Shown in pieces: positions 1 through 7,257 of a stretch of DNA of 58,735 nt. The translations under genes were made by a program, and so were the position numbers. The first letter of the stretch is position 1. Each line of letters opens with the position of its first letter. The stretch is taken from NCBI RefSeq assembly GCF_944383115.1, contig NZ_CALWOJ010000004.1, positions 1 to 58,735 on the forward strand, in the 5' to 3' direction. The notes under the pieces are model-generated. The model worked only from the letters and a program-made list of their open reading frames with translations, had not been told where the DNA came from and made no database searches. This DNA comes from an uncultured Flavonifractor sp. (lineage in GTDB: Bacteria > Bacillota > Clostridia > Oscillospirales > Oscillospiraceae).

Positions 1-27
1 GCGCAGCTGTTGGATAAAGATGAGTAA
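1..27 (+). CDS. 3' end of a gene, probably DUF177/YceD family
   Basis: Nine codons run from the window edge to a TAA at 25-27 and encode AQLLDKDE. Only the tail is visible, so nothing in it identifies the gene. The call rests on context: in Firmicutes the gene directly before rpmF is usually the DUF177 (YceD) protein linked to 23S rRNA metabolism, and an acidic C-terminus is common there. Confidence 0.5.
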   Translation, partial: AQLLDKDE

Positions 28-68
28 GATTTGCCCGGCCAGGGCATGAACCTAAGGAGGTGTCATAG

Positions 69-263
69 ATGGCAGTCCCTAAGAGTAAAGTGTCCAAGCA
101 GCGCCGGAATAAGCGCCGCAGCTCCGTGTGGAAGCTGGAGACTCCCGGCGTCACCACCTGCCCCAAGTGCGGTGCGTTCCGTCTGCCCCACCGGATGTGC
201 AAGAGCTGCATGACCTACAACGGCCATGAGCTGGGCAAGGTGGAAACCGCCGAGGCGAAGTAA
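69..263 (+). CDS. rpmF: 50S ribosomal protein L32
   Basis: This 64-residue protein has the usual L32 length and the conserved start MAVPKSKVSKQRRNKRRS. It keeps two CxxC pairs, CPKC at about residues 31-34 and CKSC at 44-47, so it is the zinc-binding (C+) form of L32 and not a zinc-free paralogue. A textbook ribosome binding site, AAGGAGG, lies at 54-60 with good spacing to the ATG. It sits between the DUF177-type gene and a hairpin terminator, so the pair probably forms one transcript. The identity is secure. Confidence 0.97.
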   Translation: MAVPKSKVSKQRRNKRRSSVWKLETPGVTTCPKCGAFRLPHRMCKSCMTYNGHELGKVETAEAK

Positions 264-270
264 ATAGCCA

Positions 271-306
271 AAAAGAACGAGGGGAGATAGGCCCCTCTTT
301 CTTTTT
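271..306 (+). terminator. Rho-independent terminator after rpmF
   Basis: GAGGGG at 279-284 pairs with CCCCTC at 292-297. The stem extends through AAAGAA and TTCTTT and runs into a T-rich tail at 298-306, directly after the rpmF stop codon. Confidence 0.85.
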
Positions 307-374
307 GCCCGGAAATCGGGTAAAATGAAGTGAAATGACCCATGTGCCGTATCATACCGGAAAGAAGGTCGCCC

Positions 375-1742
375 ATGAGCCTGACGAAAATTGCATCGGT
401 GGACCCCCACAGTCCAGCCCGGAAGGCGGGCGTCAGGCCTGGGGAGAAGCTGACCCACATCAACGGCCACCCCATCGTGGATGTGCTGGACTATAAATTT
501 TATGCCTATGATCCCAGGCTGGAGCTGACCCTGACAGATCCGGAGGGGAACAGCCGTACCCTGCGCCTGCGCAAGGAGGAGGGGGAGGACCTGGGCCTGA
601 ATTTTGAGACCTATCTCATGGACAAGGCCCGTTCCTGCGCCAACAAGTGCATCTTCTGCTTTGTGGATCAGATGCCCCCCGGAATGCGGGACACCCTCTA
701 TTTTAAGGACGACGACGCCCGGCTGTCCTTTTTGATGGGCAACTATATGACCCTGACCAACCTGTCCCGGCGGGAGATCCAGCGGATCATGGACCTGCGG
801 ATCAGCCCTATCAATATCTCGGTCCACGCCACCGATCCTGAGCTGCGCTCCGCCATGCTGAAAAACCCCCGGGCGGGGGAGTGCCTGGAGGTCATGAAAC
901 AATTTGCCCAGGCGGGCATTGAGATGAACTGCCAGATCGTGGCCTGCCCCGGCGTCAACGACGGCCCCGCGCTGGAGCGCACCCTGGACGACCTGTCCGG
1001 CCTCTATCCGGCGGTGACCAGCGTGGCGGTGGTGCCGGTGGGCATCACCAAATTCCGGGAGGGGCTCTGCCGGATCGAGCCCTACACCAGGGAGCAGGCC
1101 GCCGCCCTTCTTGACCAGGTGGAGCAATTTGCCGCCGCCTTCCTGGAGAAACAGGGCACCAGCCTGGCCTGGTGTTCCGATGAATTTTACCTCATCGCAG
1201 GCCGGCCTCTGCCGGAGAAGGCCTATTATGAGGATATGGATCAGCTGGAAAACGGCGTGGGGATGCTGCGGCTGCTCCTCCAACAGGCGGAGCTGGCCCT
1301 GGAGGACGAGGGCCAGACGGAGGTCGCCCCGTTTTCTGTGGCCACCGGTCTGTCCGCAGCCCCCTTTGTGCAGGAAATTGTTGACAAGATCCGGGAAAAG
1401 TGCGGTAATATAAAAGGAATGGTCTATCCTATTGTCAACCGCTTCTTTGGAGAGACCATCACGGTCTCCGGCCTGATCACCGGAACCGACCTCATCGAGC
1501 AGCTGAGAGGCAGGGAACTGGGCAAGCGGCTGCTCATCCCGGACAATATGCTTCGCGCGGGCGAGCGGGTCTTCCTGGACGACGTGACCGTGGAGCAGCT
1601 GGAGGAGGCCCTGGGCGTGGCTGTGATTCCAGTGCCCGCTGACAGCGGCTTTGACCTGGCCGACGCCATCCTGGGCCGGGAAGTGACGGCCAGCTGCCCC
1701 GTACTTCCGCCGGAGGCGGAGTATTACCGCTATAACCCGTAA
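375..1742 (+). CDS. DUF512 family radical SAM protein with N-terminal PDZ-like domain
   Basis: The 455-residue protein begins with a PDZ-like segment (about residues 5-65, with DPHSPARKAGVRPGEKL). A radical SAM core with CANKCIFC follows near residue 90, a CX3CX2C arrangement that would hold a [4Fe-4S] cluster and SAM. The C-terminal half matches the DUF512 family of clostridial Fe-S oxidoreductases. An ATG at 342 is also in frame, but the AGAAGG site at 363-368 fits the ATG at 375. The gene is followed after 17 bases by der, a conserved arrangement in Clostridia. No substrate is established for this family, so the biochemical role stays open. Confidence 0.88.
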   Translation: MSLTKIASVDPHSPARKAGVRPGEKLTHINGHPIVDVLDYKFYAYDPRLELTLTDPEGNSRTLRLRKEEGEDLGLNFETYLMDKARSCANKCIFCFVDQMPPGMRDTLYFKDDDARLSFLMGNYMTLTNLSRREIQRIMDLRISPINISVHATDPELRSAMLKNPRAGECLEVMKQFAQAGIEMNCQIVACPGVNDGPALERTLDDLSGLYPAVTSVAVVPVGITKFREGLCRIEPYTREQAAALLDQVEQFAAAFLEKQGTSLAWCSDEFYLIAGRPLPEKAYYEDMDQLENGVGMLRLLLQQAELALEDEGQTEVAPFSVATGLSAAPFVQEIVDKIREKCGNIKGMVYPIVNRFFGETITVSGLITGTDLIEQLRGRELGKRLLIPDNMLRAGERVFLDDVTVEQLEEALGVAVIPVPADSGFDLADAILGREVTASCPVLPPEAEYYRYNP

Positions 1743-1759
1743 AGGGAGGGAAAACTACC

Positions 1760-3085
1760 ATGAAACCCTTGATTGCCATTGTGGGACGGCCCAACGTGGG
1801 CAAGTCCATGCTCTTTAATAAGCTGGTGGGCCAGCGGCTGTCCATCGTGGAGGACACCCCCGGCGTCACCCGGGACCGGCTGTATGCCGAGGCCGAGTGG
1901 CTGAACCGGAAGTTCGACTTGGTGGATACCGGCGGCATCGAGCCGGGGACCGATAGCGAGATTCTGGCCTTTATGCGCCAGCAGGCCGAGATCGCCATCC
2001 AGAACGCCACCGTCATCATCTTCCTGTGCGACGTCAAGACCGGCCTCACCGCTTCCGACCAGGAAGTGGCCAACATGCTGCTGCGCTCCGGCAAGCCGGT
2101 GGTGCTGGCGGTGAACAAGATGGATCAGGTGGGTACCACCAACCCGGACATCTATGAATTTTACAACCTGGGCCTGGGCGACCCCATCGCGGTGTCCGCC
2201 GTCCACGGCCACGGCACCGGCGACCTGCTGGACGAGTGCTTCAAATACTTCCCCCCGGAAGAGGAGGAGGAAGAGGAGGACGACGTCATCAAGGTGGCCA
2301 TCATCGGCAAGCCCAACGTAGGCAAGTCCTCCCTGGTCAACCGCATCCTGGGGGAGAAACGGGTCATCGTCAGCGATATGGCGGGTACCACCCGGGACGC
2401 GGTGGACAGCTACTTTGAGAACCAGAGGGGCAAGTACCTGCTCATCGACACCGCCGGTATGCGAAAGAAATCCAAGGTGGACGACCCCATCGAGAAGTTC
2501 TCCGTCCTCCGGGCCACGATGGCCATCGAGCGGGCCGATGTATGCCTCATCATGATCGACGCCAACGAGGGAGTTACCGAGCAGGACACCAAGGTGGCCG
2601 GCTTGGCCCATGAGGCGGGCAAGGCCTGCATCATCGTGGTCAACAAGTGGGACGCCATCGAGAAGGACGACAAGACGATGGACAAGATGCGGCAGGACGT
2701 GCGCCGTGACCTGTCCTATATGACCTACGCCCCCATCGTCTTCATCTCCGCCCTGACGGGCCAGCGGGTGGACCGGCTCTTTGACCTCATCAATTATGTC
2801 AACGATCAGGCCTCCCTGCGGATCACCACCGGTATGCTCAACTCGGTGCTGGCCGACGCCACCGCCCGGGTGCAGCCTCCCACGGACAAGGGCCGCCGTC
2901 TGAAGATCTATTATATGACCCAGATCGGCATCAAGCCCCCCCACTTCGTCTGCTTCTGCAACGACGCCAAGCTGTTCCACTTCTCTTACCAGCGCTATCT
3001 GGAAAATCAGATCCGCTCTACCTTCGGCCTGGAGGGCACCCCGGTGCGCCTCACCATCAGGCAGAAGAGCGACAAGGAGGGATAA
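1760..3085 (+). CDS. der: Ribosome biogenesis GTPase Der (EngA)
   Basis: The 441-residue protein has two tandem GTPase domains, which is diagnostic for Der. The first has P-loop GRPNVGKS (residues 8-15), DTPGVTRDR and NKMD. The second has GKPNVGKS (about 180), DTAGMRKK and NKWD. A C-terminal KH-like domain follows from about residue 355. The domains are joined by an acidic run of seven Glu and two Asp at about 167-175. Der binds the 50S subunit and is needed for its late assembly. The site AAAGGGAGG at 1741-1749 serves the start. The gene leads into plsY after three bases. Confidence 0.97.
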   Translation: MKPLIAIVGRPNVGKSMLFNKLVGQRLSIVEDTPGVTRDRLYAEAEWLNRKFDLVDTGGIEPGTDSEILAFMRQQAEIAIQNATVIIFLCDVKTGLTASDQEVANMLLRSGKPVVLAVNKMDQVGTTNPDIYEFYNLGLGDPIAVSAVHGHGTGDLLDECFKYFPPEEEEEEEDDVIKVAIIGKPNVGKSSLVNRILGEKRVIVSDMAGTTRDAVDSYFENQRGKYLLIDTAGMRKKSKVDDPIEKFSVLRATMAIERADVCLIMIDANEGVTEQDTKVAGLAHEAGKACIIVVNKWDAIEKDDKTMDKMRQDVRRDLSYMTYAPIVFISALTGQRVDRLFDLINYVNDQASLRITTGMLNSVLADATARVQPPTDKGRRLKIYYMTQIGIKPPHFVCFCNDAKLFHFSYQRYLENQIRSTFGLEGTPVRLTIRQKSDKEG

Positions 3086-3088
3086 GGC

Positions 3089-3796
3089 ATGCCTGGAATG
3101 ACATGGGCGGATGTGACCCCGTTTTTGCTGTCCAATGTCTGTCTGCCCCTGCTGATTCTGGCGGTGATCGCCTATTTCTGCGGCTGCTTCAACGGGGCGG
3201 TCATTGTCTCCAAGTATATCCTGCGGGACGATGTGCGCACCCACGGCAGCGGCAATGCCGGCCTGACCAACTTCTACCGCACCTTCGGCGGGCCGCTGAC
3301 CTTTGTGGTCATCCTCACTGATGTGATCAAGGCCATCGTCGCCATCTGGGTGGGTATTTTGATGGTCCGCTATTGGGATAACGGCTTCTGGAGTCAGGAG
3401 ACCATTGTGATGGCCTATGCCAAATACTGGGCCGCTCTGTTCTGTCTGTTGGGCCATATGTTCCCTTGTATGTTTCATTTCAAGGGAGGGAAGGGAATCC
3501 TCTCCGGCGGTACCATTGCCATCATGATGGACTGGCGGATCGCTCTGGTGGTGTGGGGCGGCTTCCTTATTCTGGCCGTCATCACCAAGTGGGTCTCCCT
3601 GGGTTCCATCTGGGCGGGAGCCTCGTTCCCCTTTGCCACTTTGTTTGTGTACCAGGACGTGGTACTCTTTGTGATGGCCGTTGTCATCGGGTGGCTCATC
3701 GTATGGAAGCATCGGGGCAATCTGGGGCGTATTTTGAAGGGCACTGAGTCCAAATTCAGCCTGCATCATAAATTGAACGGGGGTTCGTCAAAGTGA
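3089..3796 (+). CDS. plsY: Glycerol-3-phosphate acyltransferase PlsY
   Basis: PlsY is a membrane enzyme that moves an acyl group from acyl phosphate to glycerol 3-phosphate, the first step of phospholipid synthesis. The 235-residue sequence has about five hydrophobic segments and the family motifs GSGNAGLTNFYRTFGG (near residue 51) and FKGGKG (near 130). It is somewhat longer than the usual 190-210 residues, with extra sequence at the N-terminus and in the loop near residue 90. It overlaps the next gene, gpsA, by four bases (GTGA), so the two enzymes that make and use glycerol 3-phosphate are translationally coupled. Confidence 0.93.
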   Translation: MPGMTWADVTPFLLSNVCLPLLILAVIAYFCGCFNGAVIVSKYILRDDVRTHGSGNAGLTNFYRTFGGPLTFVVILTDVIKAIVAIWVGILMVRYWDNGFWSQETIVMAYAKYWAALFCLLGHMFPCMFHFKGGKGILSGGTIAIMMDWRIALVVWGGFLILAVITKWVSLGSIWAGASFPFATLFVYQDVVLFVMAVVIGWLIVWKHRGNLGRILKGTESKFSLHHKLNGGSSK

Positions 3797-4794
3797 AGAT
3801 CGCGGTACTGGGCAGCGGCGGCTGGGGCACGGCTCTGGCCCTGGTGCTGTTGGAAAACGGACATGATGTGACGCTGTGGTCCTATACGGAGGCGGAGTCC
3901 GCTGTTTTGCAGGAGACCAGAGAGAACCCCTTGCTGAAGGGCGTGCCTCTGCCCGAGGGGTTGAAACTGACTTCCGACTTGTCCTGTGTACAGGGCTGCG
4001 GCGTGGTGGTATTGGCCACGCCGTCCTTTGCGGTGCGTAACACCGCCCGGGCTGCCGCGCCTCTGCTGGCGCCGGGGACGGTGCTGGTGTCGGTATCCAA
4101 GGGCATTGAGAAGGATACCTCCCTGACCCTGACCGACGCCATTGGGCAGGAGGTAGGGGAGAACCATCCCATTGTGGCGCTGTCCGGCCCCTCCCACGCC
4201 GAGGAGGTGGGACGGCATATCCCTACTGTGGTGGTGTCTGCATCCAAGGACTGCGGTGCGGCGGAGCTGGTGCAGGATCTGTTTATGAACGAGCGGTTCC
4301 GGGTCTATTCCTCCGATGACGTGGTGGGCGTAGAACTGGGGGCCGCCCTGAAGAACGTGATCGCCCTATGTGCCGGTATCAGCGACGGCATGGGTTACGG
4401 CGACAACACCAAGGCGGCCCTGATGACCCGGGGGCTGACTGAGATTGCCCGGCTGGGTGTGGCCATGGGTGGCCGCCGGGAGACCTTTGCCGGTCTGTCC
4501 GGCGTGGGCGACCTGATCGTGACTTGTACCTCCATGCACTCCCGCAACCGCCGCTGCGGCATCCTGATCGGCAAGGGAACGCCCACCGAGCAGGCGGTGA
4601 AGGAGATCGGCGCGGTGGTAGAGGGCTACTATGCAGCGGCTAATGCCCGTACGCTGGCCCGGAAGGCGGGGGTAGAGATGCCCATCGCTGAGGCTGCCTA
4701 TCAGGTACTCTATGAGGGGAAGGACCCCCATGGTGTGATCGTGGATTTAATGAACCGGGAGCGGAAGCACGAGCTGGAGGACAGCTGGGTGTGA
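3793..4794 (+). CDS. gpsA: Glycerol-3-phosphate dehydrogenase [NAD(P)+]
   Basis: The protein has 333 residues, the usual GpsA size. The N-terminal nucleotide-binding motif is GSGGWGTALA at residues 7-16. Later motifs are SKGIEKDT, LSGPSHAEEV and the substrate-site region GAALKNVIALCAGISDGMGYG. It reduces dihydroxyacetone phosphate to sn-glycerol 3-phosphate for lipid synthesis. The start codon is GTG at 3793, inside the stop of plsY, which implies coupled translation. This biosynthetic enzyme is distinct from the catabolic GlpA-like flavoprotein at 15259-16695. Confidence 0.96.
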   Translation: MKIAVLGSGGWGTALALVLLENGHDVTLWSYTEAESAVLQETRENPLLKGVPLPEGLKLTSDLSCVQGCGVVVLATPSFAVRNTARAAAPLLAPGTVLVSVSKGIEKDTSLTLTDAIGQEVGENHPIVALSGPSHAEEVGRHIPTVVVSASKDCGAAELVQDLFMNERFRVYSSDDVVGVELGAALKNVIALCAGISDGMGYGDNTKAALMTRGLTEIARLGVAMGGRRETFAGLSGVGDLIVTCTSMHSRNRRCGILIGKGTPTEQAVKEIGAVVEGYYAAANARTLARKAGVEMPIAEAAYQVLYEGKDPHGVIVDLMNRERKHELEDSWV

Positions 4795-4830
4795 CCGGCA
4801 GAAAAAAAGAAAAGAAATTCAAAAAAACAC

Positions 4831-4859
4831 TTGCATTCTCCAACGAGGTGTGTTAATAT
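4831..4859 (+). promoter_or_regulatory. Sigma-A promoter for tRNA-Pro
   Basis: TTGCAT at 4831-4836 and TAATAT at 4854-4859 are separated by 17 bases. A TG at 4851-4852 makes it an extended -10. It lies about 30 bases before the tRNA in an AT-rich gap. Confidence 0.75.
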
Positions 4860-4889
4860 AATCAAGCCGTCTGATTCAGGCGGCGATTT

Positions 4890-4966
4890 CCGGGTGTGGC
4901 GAAGTTTGGTATCGCGCTTGAATGGGGTTCAAGAGGCCGCTGGTTCGAATCCAGTCACTCGGACCA
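4890..4966 (+). tRNA. tRNA-Pro (anticodon GGG)
   Basis: The 77-base stretch folds into a full cloverleaf. The acceptor stem is CCGGGTG with CACTCGG, the D stem GCGA with TCGC, and the anticodon stem CTTGA with TCAAG around the loop ATGGGGT. The T arm is GCTGG-TTCGAAT-CCAGT, with discriminator A and an encoded CCA. The anticodon at loop positions 34-36 is GGG, reading proline CCC/CCU codons. All stems pair with only G-U wobbles. A good promoter precedes it and a terminator follows. The gene marks the border between core genes and a patch of accessory genes. Confidence 0.95.
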
Positions 4967-5005
4967 TCGGAGTATCCTTTGGGGTACTCCGATTTTTTTA
5001 TTTTT
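4966..5005 (+). terminator. Terminator after tRNA-Pro
   Basis: ATCGGAGTA pairs with TACTCCGAT around a short loop and is followed by a run of seven T, directly after the tRNA CCA end. Confidence 0.88.
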
Positions 5006-5123
5006 AAAATTTTTTGTAGCAGTTGTGCGGAAACGTGCAACTTTTGGCCTATTTCTCCCCTATTTATGAAGAATGATTTTCTTGTACTTTCAAAAGGGGG
5101 GAATAACTGTTGTACTATAAGCG

Positions 5124-5435
5124 ATGTTTCGGTACAACCCCAAAGGATGCAGGACTACCAAGCTGGGTCCAATGGACGCACCATTCAGAGGGCGAAACCC
5201 ATTGCGAAGAGTGCTTGATGCTGGATGGCTGCAAGCAGAGATAGAGCGGCAGGCGAAGGAACGATATATCGCAGGCAAATATACTCTTGGTAAATTAAAC
5301 TGGAACGGTCAAAGAATTAGTATCCGTGTTATCATTCCAAGAAGAGATGGAACTGGAGAGGTTTCCTTCATTACCGGTTGGATGGTGGAGCCAGGCGGAA
5401 AATTGAGGATGACAACACCATATGGAGGTAAATAA
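5124..5435 (+). CDS. Small DUF6883-like protein, possibly a toxin-like domain or gene remnant
   Basis: The 103-residue frame ends in SFITGWMVEPGGKLRMTTPY, which resembles the C-terminal core of DUF6883 proteins. These often precede DUF4926 genes, as happens here. No convincing ribosome binding site precedes the ATG at 5124; the nearest purine run, AAGGGGGG, is more than 20 bases away. A stop lies two codons upstream, so the gene cannot extend. It may be the surviving C-terminal part of a larger toxin-like protein, or a gene with a weak start. Base composition is AT-richer than the flanking core genes. Family assignment is from remembered pattern only. Confidence 0.45.
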   Translation: MFRYNPKGCRTTKLGPMDAPFRGRNPLRRVLDAGWLQAEIERQAKERYIAGKYTLGKLNWNGQRISIRVIIPRRDGTGEVSFITGWMVEPGGKLRMTTPYGGK

Positions 5436-5436
5436 T

Positions 5437-5745
5437 ATGCAAGAAATGGACAATGTAAGAGTGACCGTTGAAAAAGAAACCTATTCACGAGATGGCGTTC
5501 ATAAAGGTATGTATGGATGGATTTGCTATTCCAAATGCGTCAAAGGCTATTGGCTGGTCAATTTTCCACAGTGCGGCGAGAAGGATGATATTGCCGAAAT
5601 CAGCATCAAAGAAGAAGATTTGGAAGTCGTACGAATCCTTGATGCACGCGTGAACGAGCAAATCAAGGCGCAATTTGAAAAAGAAGCCGATCAGATAAAA
5701 TCATTTGCCGAAAGGATGGAGGATCTTTCTGATTATCGTATCTAA
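5437..5745 (+). CDS. DUF4926-like small protein, possible immunity/antitoxin partner
   Basis: The 102-residue protein starts at 5437, chosen because GGAGGT at 5424-5429 is ideally spaced. An in-frame ATG at 5422 lies before that site. The pattern DNVRVTVEK, KGMYGWICY, GYWLVNF and IKEEDLEVV follows DUF4926, a short beta-rich domain (about 60-70 residues). Here it carries an extra charged helix at the C-terminus (about residues 68-95). It begins one base after the DUF6883-like gene stops, so the two are surely co-transcribed. DUF6883/DUF4926 pairs recur in bacteria, which suggests a partner or immunity role, but this is inference. Confidence 0.55.
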   Translation: MQEMDNVRVTVEKETYSRDGVHKGMYGWICYSKCVKGYWLVNFPQCGEKDDIAEISIKEEDLEVVRILDARVNEQIKAQFEKEADQIKSFAERMEDLSDYRI

Positions 5746-5840
5746 TGGGATTAAAACCTCTTGCCTGCTACGCTAAAACCATTGATATGACCAGATTTTT
5801 CTAAATTGTATCATTACGCTCCGACCAAATAATTTGGTGG

Positions 5841-5875
5841 AAAAGCCTTGAAACGCAAGTTTCAAGGCTTTTTCC
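5841..5875. terminator. Bidirectional terminator between convergent genes
   Basis: AAGCCTTGAAAC at 5843-5854 and GTTTCAAGGCTT at 5859-5870 form a perfect 12-bp stem around GCAA. Flanking A and T runs let it work for the DUF4926-like gene (+) and the SLOG-type gene (-). Confidence 0.85.
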
Positions 5876-6326
5876 TTATCACAGATGGCCCGCTCAGATG
5901 GATGACTTTTTTCTTTTGCCGGGCGGCTTTTGCCACAAACTGAGCGGCCCCACCCCAGGAATGGGTGACGTAGGCCACCACATAGTCGGCCTTGTCCAGC
6001 ATCCACGCATTGCGCCGGGCAATAGCCCAGCGGGGGTGGACAGTTTCCAGTCCCTCGGGCAGCATGGTGTGGGAGGATCCCTCCCCGCTGTGCTGCCCAT
6101 TTTGTTTGCCCGGCAGCCGCTCCAGCACCACCGCATAGCGGATGTGGGGATATTCCGCTGCCAGCTCGTCCAAAACACCCCGTACCAGGGCGTCGAAGGC
6201 CCCCTGGCGGCCCACATAGAACTGCGCTACCCCTTGATGCTCGATCAACGCCACCAGGATCTCCCGCAGCTTGGGCCGGATCGCAGCCGGACAGTCACGA
6301 TGGCCGAAGAAAGTACAGACTAACAT
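5862..6326 (-). CDS. SLOG/YpsA-like (DUF1273-type) nucleotide-binding protein
   Basis: The chosen start gives 154 residues beginning MLVCTFFGHRDCPA. An upstream in-frame ATG at 6398 would place the start inside the operator region, so it is less likely. Motifs such as FFGHRDCP, FYVGRQGAFD and the later WAIARRNAWML plus VAYVTHSWGGAAQF match the SLOG superfamily, a Rossmann-like fold thought to bind nucleotides or nucleotide-derived ligands. It is divergent from a small HTH repressor, with a sigma-A promoter and three operator-like palindromes between them. Its cellular role is unknown. SLOG domains appear in stress and defence settings, but nothing here proves that. Confidence 0.7.
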   Translation of the reverse strand: MLVCTFFGHRDCPAAIRPKLREILVALIEHQGVAQFYVGRQGAFDALVRGVLDELAAEYPHIRYAVVLERLPGKQNGQHSGEGSSHTMLPEGLETVHPRWAIARRNAWMLDKADYVVAYVTHSWGGAAQFVAKAARQKKKVIHLSGPSVIRKKP

Positions 6327-6338
6327 ATGATATGCCCC

Positions 6339-6372
6339 CAATAGAATTACCCGAATTCGGGTAATTCTATTG
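6339..6372. promoter_or_regulatory. 34-bp perfect palindrome, operator 1
   Basis: The stretch is its own reverse complement across 34 bases, centred between 6355 and 6356, with half-site CAATAGAATTACCCGAA. The core is ATTACCCGAATTCGGGTAAT at 6346-6365. It lies just downstream of the -10 of the SLOG gene promoter, a position suited to repression. Confidence 0.85.
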
Positions 6373-6398
6373 TAGGGCAGCAATATTTGAGAAGTCAA
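6369..6398 (-). promoter_or_regulatory. Sigma-A promoter of the SLOG-type gene
   Basis: On the minus strand TTGACT (6398-6393) and TACAAT (6374-6369) are 18 bases apart. Operator 2 overlaps the -35 box and operator 1 lies just past the -10. Confidence 0.75.
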
Positions 6399-6414
6399 CC
6401 CGTATTCGGGTAAT
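6397..6414. promoter_or_regulatory. Operator 2 of the XRE/SLOG region
   Basis: AACCCGTATTCGGGTAAT repeats the ACCCG-N4-CGGGT core of operator 1. It sits between the inverted arms GCAATATT (6380-6387) and AATATTGC (6412-6419). Confidence 0.7.
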
Positions 6415-6432
6415 ATTGCAAGACTTCGCTGT

Positions 6433-6469
6433 TATTATCATGATAACCCATAAACGGGTAATGATAATA
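6433..6469. promoter_or_regulatory. Operator 3 of the XRE/SLOG region
   Basis: ATAACCCATAAACGGGTAAT at 6443-6462 is a weaker copy of the same core. It is embedded between TATTATCAT (6433-6441) and ATGATAATA (6461-6469). It lies 14 bases before the repressor start codon, so it probably mediates autoregulation. Confidence 0.65.
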
Positions 6470-6482
6470 GCGAGGTTGGAAC

Positions 6483-6737
6483 ATGGATTATTCAGAGCTT
6501 TATGTGGCGCGAATCCGCAGGCTTTGTAAAGAGCGTGGGATTGCGGTCAATAAGCTGGCCACTATGAGTGATGTGAAGCAATCTACCTTGGACAACATTG
6601 TGCGTGGACTGACCAAGAATCCGCGGGTAAAAACACTCCATAAAATAGCACTGGCGTTTAATATGACGTTGGCGGAATTTTTGGATTTTAAGGAATTGAA
6701 TGAGTATTCCTTTGAGGATGACACGGACGAATCATAA
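6483..6737 (+). CDS. Cro/CI (XRE)-type helix-turn-helix repressor
   Basis: The 84-residue protein is a single HTH_3-type DNA-binding domain with an acidic tail (FEDDTDES). The helix-turn-helix lies around residues 19-60: IAVNKLATMSDVKQSTLDN, then ALAFNMTLAEFL. GAGG at 6472-6475 serves the start. The gene faces the SLOG-type gene across a 156-base divergent region holding three copies of an ACCCG-N4-CGGGT dyad, the likely binding sites of this protein. It ends in a strong hairpin. Proteins of this size and pattern are widespread in Clostridia as stand-alone regulators. Confidence 0.85.
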   Translation: MDYSELYVARIRRLCKERGIAVNKLATMSDVKQSTLDNIVRGLTKNPRVKTLHKIALAFNMTLAEFLDFKELNEYSFEDDTDES

Positions 6738-6766
6738 CCACCGGCACGGCCGGTGGTTATAATTTT
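6734..6766 (+). terminator. Hairpin terminator after the XRE repressor gene
   Basis: ATAACCACCGGC at 6734-6745 pairs perfectly with GCCGGTGGTTAT at 6749-6760 around a three-base loop, followed by AATTTTA. The stem begins within the stop codon. The T tract is modest. Confidence 0.7.
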
Positions 6767-6795
6767 ATGAAACGGGGAAGGAGTGGAGGACTGAG

Positions 6796-7257
6796 ATGCC
6801 TAACACAAACTGGTCGAAACTTTCACATCTCCAATTGGGGCGGTATGCGGAGTACTATGCAAAGATGGAGTTTGCCTCTTATGGGTATGACGTCTACACC
6901 TCCGAGGTGGATGATCATGGTGTGGACTTTGTAGCCAGGAACCCTGGGGATAGCCAATATTACGAAATTCAGGTAAAAGCGGTGCGTAATATGGACTATG
7001 TCTATATTCGCAAGGATAAAATGGAGATCTCTCCCACACGGCTTGTTTGTCTGCTGCTGTTTAGAGACGGCCTCTTACCGGATTGCTATGTAATCCCGTC
7101 CCAGGCATGGAGCAAGCCAAATGAATTGCTTGTAGAAAGAAATTACGAAAAACCCGGTCAAAAGAGTTCTCCGGAGTGGGGAATCAACCTGTCCAGAAAG
7201 AATATGCCGCTCCTGGAGTGCTATCAAGAGACGCAATACTTTTCAGGAGCGAATTGA
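6796..7257 (+). CDS. PD-(D/E)XK nuclease-like protein (DUF4365-type)
   Basis: The 153-residue protein has the layout of a small PD-(D/E)XK fold: GRYAEYYAKMEF (conserved Glu on the first helix, about residue 18), then GVDFVAR with the catalytic-type Asp (about 47), then EIQVK with Glu and Lys on the next strand (about 62-66). These are the expected metal and catalytic positions, so activity is possible. No methyltransferase or other restriction partner is adjacent. The start is supported by GGAGG a few bases upstream. It follows the repressor gene after a terminator and might be part of a small defence patch. The substrate is unknown. Confidence 0.65.
   Translation: MPNTNWSKLSHLQLGRYAEYYAKMEFASYGYDVYTSEVDDHGVDFVARNPGDSQYYEIQVKAVRNMDYVYIRKDKMEISPTRLVCLLLFRDGLLPDCYVIPSQAWSKPNELLVERNYEKPGQKSSPEWGINLSRKNMPLLECYQETQYFSGAN

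Noticed and set aside
63-1283. A 406-codon minus-strand frame over rpmF and the DUF512 gene
   Set aside because: It lies opposite L32 and a radical SAM protein and has no domain or plausible ribosome binding site.
2263-2284. Repetitive GAG codons that look like a simple repeat
   Set aside because: They encode the acidic linker between the two GTPase domains of Der, a normal feature of the protein.
1730-3769. A 679-codon open frame on the minus strand opposite der and plsY
   Set aside because: It mirrors two clear core genes and shows no recognisable domain. It is a product of high GC content and strong codon bias. The same holds for long antisense frames opposite abfD (28433-29959), the TRAP genes (33389-35332), the fusion gene (42090-43934) and xdhA (18775-21195).
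4890-4966. tRNA-Pro as the attachment site of an integrated element
   Set aside because: No integrase gene and no second copy of the tRNA 3' end were found in the window. An island border remains possible, but an att site cannot be supported.
5082-5118. A sigma-A promoter (TTGTAC with TACTAT) before the DUF6883-like gene
   Set aside because: The boxes are 25 bases apart, too far for a normal promoter.
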